Origin: Bacteroidota bacterium
GTDB lineage: Bacteria > Bacteroidota > Bacteroidia > Chitinophagales > JADJOU01
Reading direction: 5' to 3'
Assembly (NCBI GenBank): GCA_016713645.1
Contig: JADJOU010000003.1
Coordinates: 124,001-188,000, forward strand
DNA: 64,000 bases
Positions 21,348-35,200 of the stretch are shown in pieces. How positions within the stretch are numbered: the first letter of the stretch is position 1; the number at the start of each line of letters is the position of its first letter. A program made the position numbers and the translations under genes. The notes beneath the pieces were generated by a model. It ran no database searches, had not been told where the DNA came from, and worked only from the letters and a program-made list of their open reading frames with translations.

Positions 21348-22982
21348 ATGTCCACGAGGTTAGCATTGGAAAGTTTGCGCGAGATGCCCGATTCTGTCGA
21401 GAAGGTTGTTGCATTGAAAAATTTCGCCGACCAGACGATGAATATCGATCATATTTTGGCGAAGGAGGCAGTGAGCGAGGCGATAGATTTAGCCGTTGAG
21501 ATGGAATTGGATTTGCTCTTAGCTCAATCGTATATTGTGCACAGCAATATCGATTTCAATTTGAGAAATATCGACGCCTCTTTTCAATTGACAGAAAAAG
21601 CTTTGGCCATCTATGAAAAAATCGGCGATGAAAAGGGCATCGCGCGATGTTATAATAGTATTGCAGCATTGACCACACAATTGCAGCGACATGAAATCAG
21701 CATAGAATATTTAGAAAAAGCCTTGCAGCTCAACCTCAAGAATGAAGATTGGAAAGGTTGTGCGCTGAACAAACTAAATATTGGCTACCTCTATTTGAGT
21801 CTCAAAGAATTTGAAAAAAGTGAAAAACACATATTAGAATCGCTAGAGAACTACATCCTAAAAATCAAAGAGGCGCAAGAACAAAAAAAGCTGACAGCCA
21901 GTGCGCACCAATTTTTACTAGAACTCTACAAGACCATGGGAGACTTTGAGAATCTCCGTAAATGGATAGAGGAGACATTATCCTATATCGAAGGAGATGA
22001 GGGTTGAAACAGTTTAAAGCAGTGGCCATGCTATTCTACAGCGATTTACTTGAAATGGAAGACAAATTAGAAGAGTCCATTAAAGTCATGCAAGACAGCT
22101 ATGCATTGGCGACTAAGTCCCCCAAATTGACAAAAGAAATTTATGCTAAACTAGCCTACCGATATAAAAAAATGGGCGATTTTGAAAAGCCCTATTCTAT
22201 ACAGAGGAATTGATGCGTGTCAATGATGAAAACTTTGCCATTGAAAAGAAAATTCCTATCAGGAATTGTTGACCAAATACGATGTGGCGAATAAGGAAAA
22301 AGAAGCCGAGATTCATCGTTTGAAATTTGTAGAAATTGCGGAGAAAAATAAAATCATCGAGATTGAAAAGCAGCGCAGTGAAGAATTGTTGTTGAATATA
22401 TTCCCTGCGGAAATCGCCGAGGAATTGAAGCGAAGCAATCACTCAGAAGCCCGCAGCTATGGCCACGTATCTGTGATGTTTGCCGATATGGTCAACTTCA
22501 CCAATGTATCTGAAAGACTCTCTGCGATTGACCTAGTCAATGTCTTGCATTTCTATTTCAAGAACTTTGACATTATCACGGCAAAATATCAAATTGAAAA
22601 AATTAAAACAATTGGAGATTGCTATATGTGCGTTTGTGGCATGCCTACAGAAGATGAACACCACGCAGAAAAAATCATCAAGGCCGCCAAAGAAATGCAA
22701 CAATTTGTCGAATCACATAAGAATACGTACGATTTTCAATTCAGAATTGGGATTCATTCAGGTCCTTTGGTGGCAGGAATTGTGGGGATAAAAAAATACG
22801 CCTATGATGTTTGGGGAGACACGGTCAATACTGCTGCAAGATTAGAGCAGAATGGCCTCGCGGGCAAAATAAATATTTCACAGACAACACATGACCTTGT
22901 GAAAGGCAAATTTGACATGGAATTCAGGGGAAAATTACCCGTGAAGAATAAGGGGGATATTGCGATGTATTTTGTGCATTAA
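21348..22982 (+). CDS. TPR-adenylate cyclase, class III (three frameshifts)
   Basis: Three frames (21348-22007, 22004-22213, 22266-22982) join into 545 residues. Breaks are GGG at 22001-22003 (should be GGGG), AAAA at 22185-22188 (AAAAA) and CCTAT near 22257 (CCTTAT). The first 300 residues are tetratricopeptide helices (for example AIYEKIGDEKGIARCYNSIA). A coiled segment KEKEAEIHRLKFVEIAEKNK leads into the cyclase domain. Metal aspartates lie in FADMVNFT and TIGDCYMCVCG. The adenine-specifying lysine (IKTIGD) and aspartate (YDVWGDTVN) indicate ATP rather than GTP. The catalytic Asn/Arg are in DTVNTAARLE. No membrane segment is seen, so it is probably cytoplasmic, making cAMP under TPR-mediated protein control. 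Its stop overlaps the convergent neighbour. Confidence 0.9.
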
Positions 22983-24317
22983 ATCACAACTTCCTCTTCC
23001 ACAAAATCCATTCCGTAATGAGTCAATTCATTCAATATGGGGGTATAAAATTCTGGATCAATGGGCAATAGAACGCCGCGCTGATTGACTTTTCCATCGC
23101 AAATCAATTTACATGCTATGCCAATCGGCAGTCCAACCGTCAATGCCATAGCGGTTTCATAGCTATCCACTCCTTCGATGGAAAGACTCGAAGTCATCTT
23201 CTTCAACACATTCTTTTCACTAAATTCAAATTCATGGTACATAAGCACCAATCTTATCCTCAGGTTCGAGTTTCAATTTGCGCTCCAAAATCGCTTGAAG
23301 TATTTGCGCCGGACTTCCCACAGCATCAATGATTACATGGGGATTAAAGATATCCAACCATGCCAATTTATCGAGTCTAACATCATTCAAATCCAACTTC
23401 AATTGTTGTGCGAGATTAGCTCTAATATCGCCGCTGCTTTCGCATTGAATAAAGCAGTTTAAAAAATCAGAGCACGATGTATTTTTATCAATATCCAAGA
23501 CATAAGTATCATCCGTCATGCCGAGTTGAACGAATATATCCCAAGCGCTGCAAAATCCGCTTCTTCTGAGCGTTCCGCGCAGCATGGTTTGTATATGATC
23601 CAATCCATAAATCGATCGATACTTCAACGAATCGCGATTGGGGTATCCATCAAAATTTCCATACTTCGCAATGGAAATTGTTTGCGCATTTTTAAATAGA
23701 TTGTAATAGGGAATGTATTTGAATTTTCCTTTTGATAAATATTTGATTCCCCCTTTTCCTTGACCAGCGAGGACCACATTTCTCGGATTCCAAGTGAATT
23801 TATAATTCCATGGATTATTATCTGAAGAAGGCGCAATCAAGCCACCACAATAGGATTTAAAGGAGGAGATTTCGCAACCTCGCGCGTGAATCGAATGGAT
23901 GATTTTCATGGCACTCATATGATCAATGCCAGGATCTAAACCCATTTCATTTAAAAAAATCAAGCCTTTTTCTTCCGCCGCTTCATGTAATGATTGCATA
24001 TCCTCACTGATATATGAAGGAGTGATGAGATGCTTATTGTATTGAAGGCATAGCACGGCGATATTCATGTGGTACATGGCAGGGACCATGGATATGGCCA
24101 CATCTATCTTCTCCAAAATTGGCGTCAAGGTGTTTTCATCTTGAATATTGAATTGAAAAAAATGAATGCGCGAAGTGGATGGAATGCGCTTTTGCAATTC
24201 GCTCGTATCCATATCTCCAATATATATTGTCCAATCTTGTGCATCGGCATTTTCAATGAGGTAATTGATGAGGACATGGCTGCTCTTCCCAGCTCCAAAT
24301 AAGGCGATATGTTTCAT
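22979..24317 (-). CDS. Saccharopine dehydrogenase family protein (one frameshift)
   Basis: Frames 24317-23232 and 23251-22979 join into 445 residues. Removing one base near 23251-23254 gives EPEDKLVLMYHEFEF, matching the family's phrase before the last domain. The N-terminal Rossmann nucleotide-binding loop is LFGAGKSSHVLINYL. The family signature NEMGLDPGIDHMSAMKII and the YCGGLIAPSSDNNPWNYKFTW segment are present. The family interconverts saccharopine, lysine, 2-oxoglutarate and glutamate semialdehyde with NAD(P). The size fits single-domain saccharopine dehydrogenases. Whether the physiological direction is lysine breakdown cannot be seen. It is divergent from the cytidine deaminase gene. 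Confidence 0.9.
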
Positions 24318-24326
24318 TAATTCTGT

Positions 24327-24334
24327 TAATTTTG
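24327..24334 (+). promoter_or_regulatory. -7 box for the cytidine deaminase gene
   Basis: TAATTTTG lies in the 40-base divergent gap, 24 bases before the first ATG of the deaminase. The predicted start of transcription near 24341 allows either the ATG at 24358 or the one at 24388. Confidence 0.5.
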
Positions 24335-24357
24335 TATGAAATTGAAATCCAATACGA

Positions 24358-24831
24358 ATGAGAGAGATTCAACTTGCTGCGAAAATAATGGTTTTAGATG
24401 CAAATGAGCTGAATAATGAGGTTGACCGAATATTGATTGATAAGGCAAAAGAAGCTGTGAATCTATCTTATTCCCCTTATTCCAAATTCAAGGTCGGCTG
24501 CGCTCTATACTTATCGAATGGCGAATATGTTTTGGGCGCTAATCAAGAGAATGCCTCTTATCCTATCTGTCTCTGTGCAGAGGGCGTAACTTTGAGCACG
24601 GCTAAAACCTTGTATCCTGAAGCATCCATCCTCAAAATGGCCATCGTGGTTCCCAGCGTGGATAGCCCAGTCTCACCATGTGGACTATGCAGACAGAGTA
24701 TTAAGGAATATGAGAACAGACAAGAATCAAATATCGAAATTTTCCTCATCGGCCGCGAAGAGATTTATCACTTCAAAGGAATTTCAACGATTCTTCCCTT
24801 GGCATTTGATGGGACTAAATTGAGTCTTTAG
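24358..24831 (+). CDS. cdd: Cytidine deaminase
   Basis: 157 residues, the small homotetrameric type. Zinc ligands and catalytic glutamate are in CLCAEGV (C73, E75) and SPCGLCRQ (C108, C111). Substrate-binding residues lie in YSKFKVGCALY and NQENASYPICLC. It converts cytidine/deoxycytidine to uridine/deoxyuridine in pyrimidine salvage. The first ten residues (to K9-I10) look like an extension, and M11 at 24388 is an alternative start. Its stop codon directly abuts that of the convergent DUF2851 gene. Confidence 0.95.
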   Translation: MREIQLAAKIMVLDANELNNEVDRILIDKAKEAVNLSYSPYSKFKVGCALYLSNGEYVLGANQENASYPICLCAEGVTLSTAKTLYPEASILKMAIVVPSVDSPVSPCGLCRQSIKEYENRQESNIEIFLIGREEIYHFKGISTILPLAFDGTKLSL

Positions 24832-26109
24832 TTAATCCTTTCTGCTTTTCAAACTAGCAAAACCAATCGCACAATTTAAGCATTCTTTCGGTGTGCAATA
24901 ATGATCATATAATTCAATCAGCGCTTGAGAGTCCAATGCATGGGCGTTTTCTATTATCAGCGTCGAAACAAGCGTATCAATTTTTGCATTTTTCTCCGCT
25001 TTTATTTCCCTCAATAAATTCATCGGTTTTTCACTGGCCTCCCCATTTTCATTTTCATACAAAAAAATAAAAGGCAATATTGTATTGATGATAATGCTGT
25101 GCATGGTTGATTTTCCCAGTGATTTAATGCTGATGTCGGGGGAAGCCTGCCCGAAATTATAATGATTATTCCAATACTTAGAAGCCTGCCCATTGAGCAA
25201 TGCTGCCATTTCTCGAATACTTTCACATCGTATAATGGTCGAAAACAAATGAGACGAATGTAGGACCAAATCGACGAATTGAGAGATCCTCAGCGTTGGA
25301 AACGAACTTGGGCGAAGTCGAAGAAACAAGGGCGATGCTTTAGGTGGAATGAGGGAGTACAATTTCGCCAAGTGCATATATTCTCTGCGCAGCGACTCCA
25401 TATAATCATCCACAGGTTGATTCAACATATTGGCTTGACCATAGAATATGGCTTCGAGTTGAAGTCTTTGATTCTTGTGCTTCGCTAATATTTTTAATGG
25501 TATTGATTTTGCCAATTGAAAAAATATTTCTTTATTCACTTTAAGTCCAAATGATGCAAATAGAAACCAATAGAAAGTCAATTCCCAATCGTATTTATTC
25601 TGTTCTAGCACTTGCATTATTTCAGCAGATTTGCGCATCAAGCGCTCTGCGACGAGGCGCTCTCTGAATAAATTGAATTGAATTGTGGAAGGAATGACGA
25701 AAATTTTCGCACAGGAATTTCATTCCTAGATAAATGCAAGGTTTGATATTGAGCTAAGGTCTCGCGCTATTTTCTTCTTTAGACAGAGTATCGGGACACT
25801 GGTATTATCGGCGGTGAGCACATATTGTTCGATGGTTTCTTCAAAGACAACGTGCAAGATGGTATTGTTGTAATTGGGATCGAATTGGTGCCCATGCGCA
25901 TACCAATCGCTGTTTTCAAGGTGAATTTCAACATGGCCGACAAAAGTATTCTTCCCAATTTTAATTTTGGATTCTTGAAAATCTGCGCCTTGGTTAAAAT
26001 TATGTGTGCCGCGGTGGATAATGGTAATGGCTTCACCATCAGTAGTCGTTAAGTTGGAAATGTCAAACAGACCATACTTCCATACAAAGTGGATAAATGC
26101 TTCTTTCAT
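24832..26109 (-). CDS. DUF2851 family protein (two frameshifts)
   Basis: Frames 26109-25726 and 25641-24832, plus the gap between, make one 425-residue protein. Removing one A from 25732-25734 and adding one base near 25711-25713 restores SNLALSRNEIPCAKIFVIPSTIQFNLFRERLVAERLMRKS. Conserved family phrases are visible: FIHFVWKYGLFD at the start, GADFQESKIKIG, GHVEIHLENSDWYAHGH and ILHVVFEE. A cysteine pair near the end (CTPKECLNCAIG) matches the family's C-terminal cluster. DUF2851 is widespread in Bacteroidota; its biochemical function is unknown to me. No signal peptide or membrane segment, so it is probably cytoplasmic. Confidence 0.88.
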
Positions 26110-26237
26110 ACTAGTTTTATTTGTGACGAAGTTATTTGCAGGGCAAATCCTTCCATCGATTTCATACTTTTTTCAATGACTAAAATAATTAAAGAAATTT
26201 TATACTCACAAAATTTCTTTCGTTGAAAAGCAAAAAA

Positions 26238-26270
26238 AAACTTCCCAATCATTTTCAGATTGGGAAGTTT
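26238..26270 (-). terminator. Intrinsic terminator of the larger giant gene
   Basis: AAACTTCCCAATC and GATTGGGAAGTTT form a 13-bp stem with a 7-base loop. On the minus strand it is followed by a run of T. It lies 27 bases past the stop codon. Confidence 0.92.
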
Positions 26271-26296
26271 GAATTTTCTTTTAATTAGTGATGAGC

Positions 26297-29200
26297 TTAT
26301 TCTTTCACCAATTTGATGGTTTTGATTTCGCCTTTATTCTCTAATTGGAAGTAATAAGTTCCAGCAGCAAAGCCTTCCAAGTCAAATGTCAATTTAGACA
26401 TATCGCTTGATTCTAGAATGACTTTGCTCTGAGCATCGAGGATTTTGTAATGGCTATTCTCGATGAATTCAGGTGAAATTTTAATGTTAAACATTCCTCT
26501 AGAAGGGTTTGGTGAGATGATTAAATCATCCGAACTGATTGAATTAATTCCTGTGAATAATAAACTAATGTTCAATTCATTTGATTTGCCCACACAACCT
26601 CTATCGCTCGTCACTAAAGTATAGTAAAGTCCAGAAGTCGATGGTCTATAAATTGGCCCTTTCGCATTGTTGATCTTCACTCCATTATACACCCATTGAT
26701 TGCCGATCTCAATAGAAGAGACCAATTCTCTATTCGATGGATTTTGTGAAATGACTGGCGTTGGAACGGGGTAGAAATTAAGCGATGTATTCACCGTCTT
26801 TCCTTTACAACCGTTGAAATCAACTACCGAACAACTATAATCTCCATTTGCTTTTGCGATATAACTTGTCTTAGTTTCTCCAGCAATGGTGATATTGCTA
26901 TTGAACCATTCGATATTGGTGAGCACTTGCGTATTAGATATAGACAAAGTAATAGAATCTCCCTCGCAAGCAAATGGCTTGTTAGCGGATAAAATTGGAC
27001 TAGGATTCAAATAGAAGCTAAGCGTTTTCGCATTTGCAGAAGATATTGCGCAATTAGAAGGATTCGAAGTAGTCACTGAATATACCCCTGCTTGTTTAGC
27101 GAAATAATTATTCGCTGTCGCATTAGGAATCAATACGCCGTCTTTAAACCATTTGTATGTATTCACGCTTGGATCTACATTTGTTGTTGTAATTTGAATG
27201 CTATCGCCATCGCATATGGCATTCACGGTAGATTGAACTTGCGGAGCTGACAGAGGCGCTGCAAAATTAACCACAATTGTTCTAGTAGTTACAGTACAAG
27301 AAGCTTGTAGTGAACTTATCTCTAAGTAGTATGATCCCGACAAAGTTACAGGTTGCGTTCCTGAATTGTTTCCAATCCATGAACCATTTCTATACCATTT
27401 GAAAGAAACTTGCGGATTGCTTGGAACAGAGAGCGTAACTGTCGATCCTGCGCATCCAGTTAAACTGCCAATGATAGAAATTGTCGTATCTATTGGTGCT
27501 TCAATATTAATCACTTTTGCCGCAGATGTGAATACACAAGCATTCTTTCTGACCGTCACTTGATAAGAGCCCGTTGTTTTTACCGTGTAATTAAAGTTGG
27601 TTGCGCCTGAAATATCCACCCCATTTCTCTTCCATTGATACACGTTATTAGAGCCAAGCACTGTATCAGCATTCAATATTACACTATCTCCACTGCAATA
27701 GCTAGTTGGTCCAGTGTACTTGATGATCGCAAAATTCGTAGAGAATAATGCGACTGTAATAGCTGTAGATGTGGCATTGCAGCCAGAAATGGCCTCTGTA
27801 ACTTTTACAGCATAGGCACCACTTTGTTTGATGACCAATTGTGTATCTGTTGCACCGAAAATTGGTGTTCCATTTCTATACCATTGATAATTCAAACCAG
27901 GAGCATTTACACATCTCATCACAGAGCTATCATTCGCACAGAAGGATGGCTGAGACACATAACTAATAGAAGCTACTGGCACTGTTCCTACAATGATTGA
28001 TTTTGCAGGGGAATAAGCTTCACAGCCATTATTGACAACTTCTACAGCATAGTTTCCTGTGCTTGAAATAAAATAATCATAGTTAGTTGCACCTGGAATA
28101 TCAATGCCGTTTTTAATCCATTGATATGCATTCCCTGTTCCTCCCACTGTATCGGCAAAAATTCTATTGCTATCTGGTGCGCAGAAAATATTAGGGCCAA
28201 AGTAAAAACTCAAAGCCTTAGGTCTCGGCTTCACCGTGATGGCTTCCATCGAAGATATAGCCTTACAGCCTGTAGATGTTGAAGTCACCATAACTTGGTA
28301 ATTGCCTGCAGTTTTAGCTGTATAATTAGAATCCGTTGCACCGCCAATTACTGAACCATTTTTATACCAAGTATACGTCTGGCCAGTATCCGTTTTGGCG
28401 CTAAGGATTGCGCTGTCAAGATTACAGAAAATACTTTGACTGACATTTGCAATCAGTGCATTTGGTAATGGATTAACAGTTATGTTCGCTGCACTAGACA
28501 ATGTTGCACATTTAACCAATGTATCATAAACAAAGAGTGTATATGCTCCCGCTAATTTCCCGTAAAGGATATTGCTATTTGCCCCGGCAATAATACCTGC
28601 ATTTAGCAACCATTGATATTGATAATTCGGATCTGAGAATGAAGACATCAAAATGCTATCTCCGAAACAAATTGTGTTATTATTTGGTGAAATAGCCGCG
28701 GTTGGCGCTGTTTTAGCAAGAATGAATATAACATTGGAGAAATCATAACAAGAAGTGCTATTCTCTGTTACTCGAATTGAATAGTTCCCACCAGATTTAG
28801 CATAGAAAATTGAATCCGTCGCACCTGTTATAGCTGTATTGTTGAGCAACCACTGATAAGATCTACCTGTTGTAAATGTGCAAGATAATTTCACACTATC
28901 ACCAGGACAGAATTCAGTTTTATTGGAAACAATCGTTGCTGTAGGAGCTGGATTCACTGTCAAAACAACAGAATCCGTCAACAAGGTACATCCAGCAGCG
29001 CTTGTCACTTTACAATAGTACTTGCCCGACAACTTAGCTTCAATTGTTGAATTTGTTTCACCAGATATATCTGAACCATCTTTCACCCATTGATATAAAT
29101 TAGCATATAAACTTGTAGCTGCTGATAATTGTGAAGAGTCATTAGAACAGAATACAGTCTTGGTGACTGGACTCAATACAGGTTTAGGATTTGTCACATC

Positions 29201-32200
29201 ACGTGTAATGAAAATAGAATCATTGTATCCATACCCATCGCCAATCCATTGAGTATACACTTTAAATGTATAAGTGCCATAAACACTCATATTGTAATTA
29301 GGCGTGAATGTCGATGTAAAGAATGAATCTTTTAAAATCGTCTTATTAAAATGCTTGATTGGTCCAAACTGCGTGATAACATTATTAGGATCCTTGGCCT
29401 CAATAAATGTATAAATTGTATCCGTTGTCAAAGTAATATTCTGCAAACCAGAATTCATATACCTCGCCTGAAGTGGATAAGAAGACCCTCCGAAACATGC
29501 TTGTATAGCAGGTTGATCGAGATTAAACCCTCTCACATCATAAGTAACGAGTGGATAAAATTCATCTGCACCAACGTCCGAAAGTGTAACACTTCTATTC
29601 TCGTTGTCAATATCTTTTAACACGCCAAGATTAGCACCCCAATTATCCAACTGAACACTCGTTGTATGAAGGTTGTATCTAGACAAATACATTGGGTTGC
29701 CATATTTGGAACCTGCACCTGCGCCAGCTGTATATGGGAATTTGTAATTCGAACTATTGTAAGCCACAGCGCCTTTTAACAAGACAGCGCCATTCTTAGA
29801 ATTAAAGTAATTATTAAAGTCCAAGCCTGCTGCAGCATCGACGTTATTTTGATTGACAATTTCGATACAATAAGGATTAGCCGCTGTATTGTCAGTAATT
29901 GAGATTGAATTATTTTTAATTCGAACCGTTTGTACTGTGGATCCCGCATTGATATAAATTCCTCTCGTGGTAGAAGTCGCTTTTACACTATCCATGCTGA
30001 TACTATTGTTATAGATATCCCAGAAATCGCCATAATTAATTTGCATGCCATAATTGGATCCAGTTGACATAAAGGCGCCACCAATCATATTATTCATGAT
30101 TTCACCTCGTCTTGTATTATTTGCTCCTCCGCGCGTACTGCTAAAATAAATGGCATTTTGACCATTCTTAAAGAAGTAATTGCCATTGATTTGCGAATAA
30201 TATGCAATGTTAGATGGATTCGAAATTGAAAATTAAAATAGATGAATTAGAGCCATTATTTCTCATTGTAAATCTATTTCCTAGGATTTTAAACGTTCCA
30301 TTCGATGTACTATAAACCCCGTATGCTGAAGGATTATTGATCGTATTATTCCTCAAGAAAATCTGACATGTCGTATTTGTAAATGAACCATCAAACGCAG
30401 AATAACCATTATTGAAAATACATGAATCAATCTCTATTGAATTATAGAAGGTCGTAACTGAACTATTCGGGTTGTATGAATTGGTGACATGGATGATCTT
30501 GTTGAGCGAACTCGTGCCCGTTGCAGCAGGACCAGAGAATTCCAATACGCAATTACTAAATTTCAATTTGTCTCCGCCTCTCGCTTGAATAATACAGCCC
30601 CTATTCAAACTATCGTTTTGTATGGTGATATTTTTGAAGTAAATAGTATTCGTCTTATCTAAACGAACAACATAATTAACAGAATTGGCATCCATTGTTT
30701 TTCTTCTTAAGAATGTAATGGCAGCATTTCCCCATCGATTGTAATTGGTTTCGTTGTATCGTTACCCAATACATTTCCGAAGATGACATTGTCTAAATAA
30801 GTTCCAGCGACTACCGTAACATTAACAGCTGCGGTCATTCCACAATTATTAAGGGCTCCGGCCAATTGTGTAAATGATTGGAAGTTCGTTGCAGAAACAG
30901 GCGCAAGCGCATTGATTGTGTATGAGCCCGCTAAAGGCTGACATATCGTATTGCTGATAAAGGTATCGTTCAATTTGTATTGATCTACTCCACCATTTGG
31001 ACCATCTGTCCAAGCAATTACAGTATCATAAGATCCTGTAAAATTGTATTGATTGCCTCCTGTAAATGTGACATCTGCTGTTGCATTCGTAGCAATTGAT
31101 CCAGACCAAGCGACAGTTTTAATGCTGCCATTGAATCCAACTTTATAGCTCACATTCGCTGAGGTTACTGTAGCTGATCCAAAATTCTTAATCTTTACAA
31201 CAACATCTTGAAGTCCTGAAGTTAAAGGTGCTGTCGGGGAAACCAATGCCACTGGGCCTATATTCAAAGCAGGAACAGCAAATTCATCCGCACCTATATC
31301 CACTGTTGAAGATGGTGCCAATGGTCGAATATCTCCGTCAATATCTGTATTGACTTGAGAGAGATTCGTTCCCACATCATTGAGATTTCCTTGAATGATA
31401 TGTAAATTGGTGGCCTCATTCAAATACTGCGGATCAAGATTTTTACAAGTAAGGGTATTCAATCCATTCGTATTTGCAGAAATCCATCCAGCACCGGTAT
31501 ATCCATTTTGATTGAACACAGCCAATGAACTTGTTGTATTAGGCGACCAAATATTATTACTCATAAAGTTAATAATTGGATTTGACGGAGTTAAGCCTGT
31601 TGACCAATACATCCATGATACATAGTTGGTATTATTCGTAGCTGTAATCGTATTATTTGCAAAATCTAATCCTTCATAAGTTCCAGAAGTTTGATATTGG
31701 AAATAGAATCCATAGCCACTTCCCATATTAATCACATGGATTGAATTATGCCAAATATCAATATGCCGTCCTTGATTTGCAAGATAGAGTCCATATGGAT
31801 TTGTACTATAGAAAGTCCCTCCAATCATGTTATTAGAAATTTCTGATCGAGCTGTTCCTGTTCCCAATTGATAATTCATATAATTCAAATTCATCCCATA
31901 TTGCCCTGATCTGTTGATTTTATTCTTTTTCAACTCAAATCGCTCAACATATGCACAGTAAAGTCCTGCTGAGTTTGTATTAGAACTCAACATATTATCA
32001 ATTGTATTGCCGTTTATCTTAATCAAATCTTGATACTGAGTAAAGATTCCATAATAAGCTTGACCATTCAAAACATTATTGCTAATATCATTTCTCAAAC
32101 AGAAAATAGTTGTATTTGTACCTAAGGCAGTAATTCCATAATATCCTCCATTGATTGTGTTATTAAAGATTCTATTGCTATTTCCATTATTTCCTGTTCC

Positions 32201-35200
32201 AGTAGCAGAAGCTGCTGTTGATGAGATCGCAACTCCAGCAGAATTAGAGAAGCTAGTAGATGCAAGAGAAATATTGATGATTGAATTTTGAACAAAATTA
32301 CTATCTGCTCCTCCTGTGATATGAACTCCGATTCCGTAGCCTGTGCCAGGATTATTGATAGTTAAACTATCCAGCTTGATGTGCTTAGCACCGCTCAATC
32401 GAATAACGTGTTGTGTTGCCGTACCTCCAGTTCCAAAACTAACAATTTCTCTAGTCGTATTTCCCGAAAGGGTAACCGTAGCAAGTCTGTTTGAACCAGG
32501 AATTACTCCACTAAAATTGACTTGCTCATTGTATGGCCCCGAACCAGCAGCAATTCTCAAAATAACTGGACCTGAAACGCCACAAGAATACATCGCATTT
32601 ACGGCTTGGTTAATAGAGGCAAAATTGGTCGTACTAAATGGCAAGTTCTTATTGATAACATATGTTCCGCTATAAGGCGTACACAAATTCAATACAATTG
32701 TATCATTAACATTGTTCATATCCGCATTCGTCGTATTAATCAAACCATTGAATATTTTAAATACATTCGAACCTGGTGTTGTCAATGTCAATGTAGCGGT
32801 GAACGTCAAAGTCATCGTATCACACGAAGCGATATTCAATCCAGTAAATGCCTGAGATGTTACCGTTCCATTGATAGAATAATTCATATTCAATGCCGTA
32901 ATTGTATTGCTTCCATTATTTCTAACTTTAACCTTTACAGTATATGGTATTCCAGTAGCAAAAGAAGTTCCAGATGGGGAAACAATGGCTTGCATTGCTG
33001 CATCATAAGCACTTACATTAAATTCATCGGCACCTATATCTGGAGTAGATGTTCTTGTTTCATCATCTATATCCTTAGGAACAATTGACAATAGATTCGT
33101 TCCAGAATTTGATAAACATGGACTTGATGTATGTAAATCTGTTGTAGAATTAAATGATACCTCCTTATTGAAACCATTCGCTTCAAATGAAGCAATACCA
33201 GCTCCCCCAGTTTTAAATGCTGCATAAGAGTTTTGTGCCGTCCCCATTGCTGTGCCACTATATCCAAACGTCGTTGAATTCAAACCGTACCAATTGTTAT
33301 AATTGAAAATACAGTTGGATGTGCCATTGGTTCCAATATTCGCTACAGCACATGAAGTCGTTCCATTACCAGAAGCCTGGAAAATATTGTTCTGCACTTT
33401 ATTATTGGATAAGAACTGCTCGTATCTAAAACATGATACATTCGGGGAAAGTACCGTAGATGTCATATTCACCGAATTGTGAACGATATCTGTATAATTC
33501 GTACCGCCATTTATGTGGATGCCCACATTCGTTGTTGCCGTTCCGCCCATCTGTACAAAATTATTTGCAATCAATCCTCTTCCAAAAGAAAATCCATTGT
33601 TTGCAAAACTATTGTGCTGCATTCCATATCCCGTTGAGGTCATATTAATGCCGGTAATTTTGTTCTTCGTGACAATCGGGAATTTACCATTGGATTGCGT
33701 AAAGATGCCATAATATGTTCCTGTCGTTGCATTTGTCGTGACAATATTACCTGAAATTGTTACAGAATCTTGGAAATAAGAATAAATCGCATATCCTGTT
33801 TGATTGGTGAGAATATTATTTATAAATGAATTCTTAACTGAATACACACTGGTATTGCTCTGCATGATAATACCAATATATCCATTTGTAATCGTATTGC
33901 CTATAAAGGTATTGTAATTATCTGTTGTATTAGATTGATAAATTCCATATGCATTTGGATTGCTAGGATTGGCAATTGTACAAGCTGAAATTGTATTGTA
34001 CTCAGACTTTCCGCCTATCCATACTGTATAGACAGTTGATGCTGTATATCCATTGGCAATGGTAATTTTATTAAATGATACATAATCTGCACCATTGAGG
34101 TATAAAGTATAACTGCCTCCAGTAACTGGCGTAAAAGTTAAGGTGCATAAAGTAGGATTTCCTGAAACTGAAGTAAAGGCAATCGTATTTGTGGAACTTG
34201 TACCTTGTATAGCTGGTATTTGAATTTGCTCTGTATACGTTCCATTGGACACATTGAAAGATACTGGGCCGTTCACACCACCACAAATTAGAGCATTAAC
34301 CGCTGCTGTAAAGCTCGTGAAATTAGTTGGTCCGCTTCCAGCAGGATTGATCGTATAAACACCATTCATGGCAGAACAGAGATTGAATTGAGCTGTGTCG
34401 TTTGCAGGAATTGCATCAGCAGAACCATTTGGTGCATTTGTAAATACTTTTAAATTGTTCGCTCCATTCACTATAGTGACATTTGTAGCGAAAGTAAATG
34501 TAGCTGTACCGCATGAAGGAATTGGAGAGCCGCTATATGCTTGTGTTACAACTGTTCCATTGTTTAAGATATAATTTACATTAAAAGTAGAAACGGTATT
34601 ATTTCCAAGATTTTTAATGACGACTGTGACTGGTTGTGAACCTGAAACAAGCGGGAATGTAGGATTCGAAATACTAGAAACTTGGATATCATTATTCGGC
34701 AAACTAATCACCTCATCTGCGCCTATATCTGGTGAAGTGCCTCTCGCATTGCCATCGATATCGAGGAGTATACCTAAATTCGCCCCATTATTACATCCAT
34801 TGGAAATGTGGAGATTTGTTGTGCTCAAATAACTAGGATCAGTATTGTTAGAATTTACCCCGCCACCATTTGGATATGCAATTTTAAAATTACTAGCGTT
34901 GTATGTATTTCCTGCTATAAATACTAAATTGGAATTGGATTTATTAAAGTAGATATTGTTATCAACCATACTAGCTGCCGTTGTAGAACTTGCCCACATT
35001 GGGAAAGAATTCACGACAGATGGATTCATAACCGTCAGAATATTATTTCTCACATCTGTATTTGATCCAAAATTCAAAGCTATACAAGCAGATGTTCCAC
35101 TCGTGTTTGGTGCATCAAGGTTAATCGTATTGTGATAAATATTCCAATAACTTGAGCTGCTATTGTAAATTCCATAAGTTCCAAATGAATATCTAAACCC

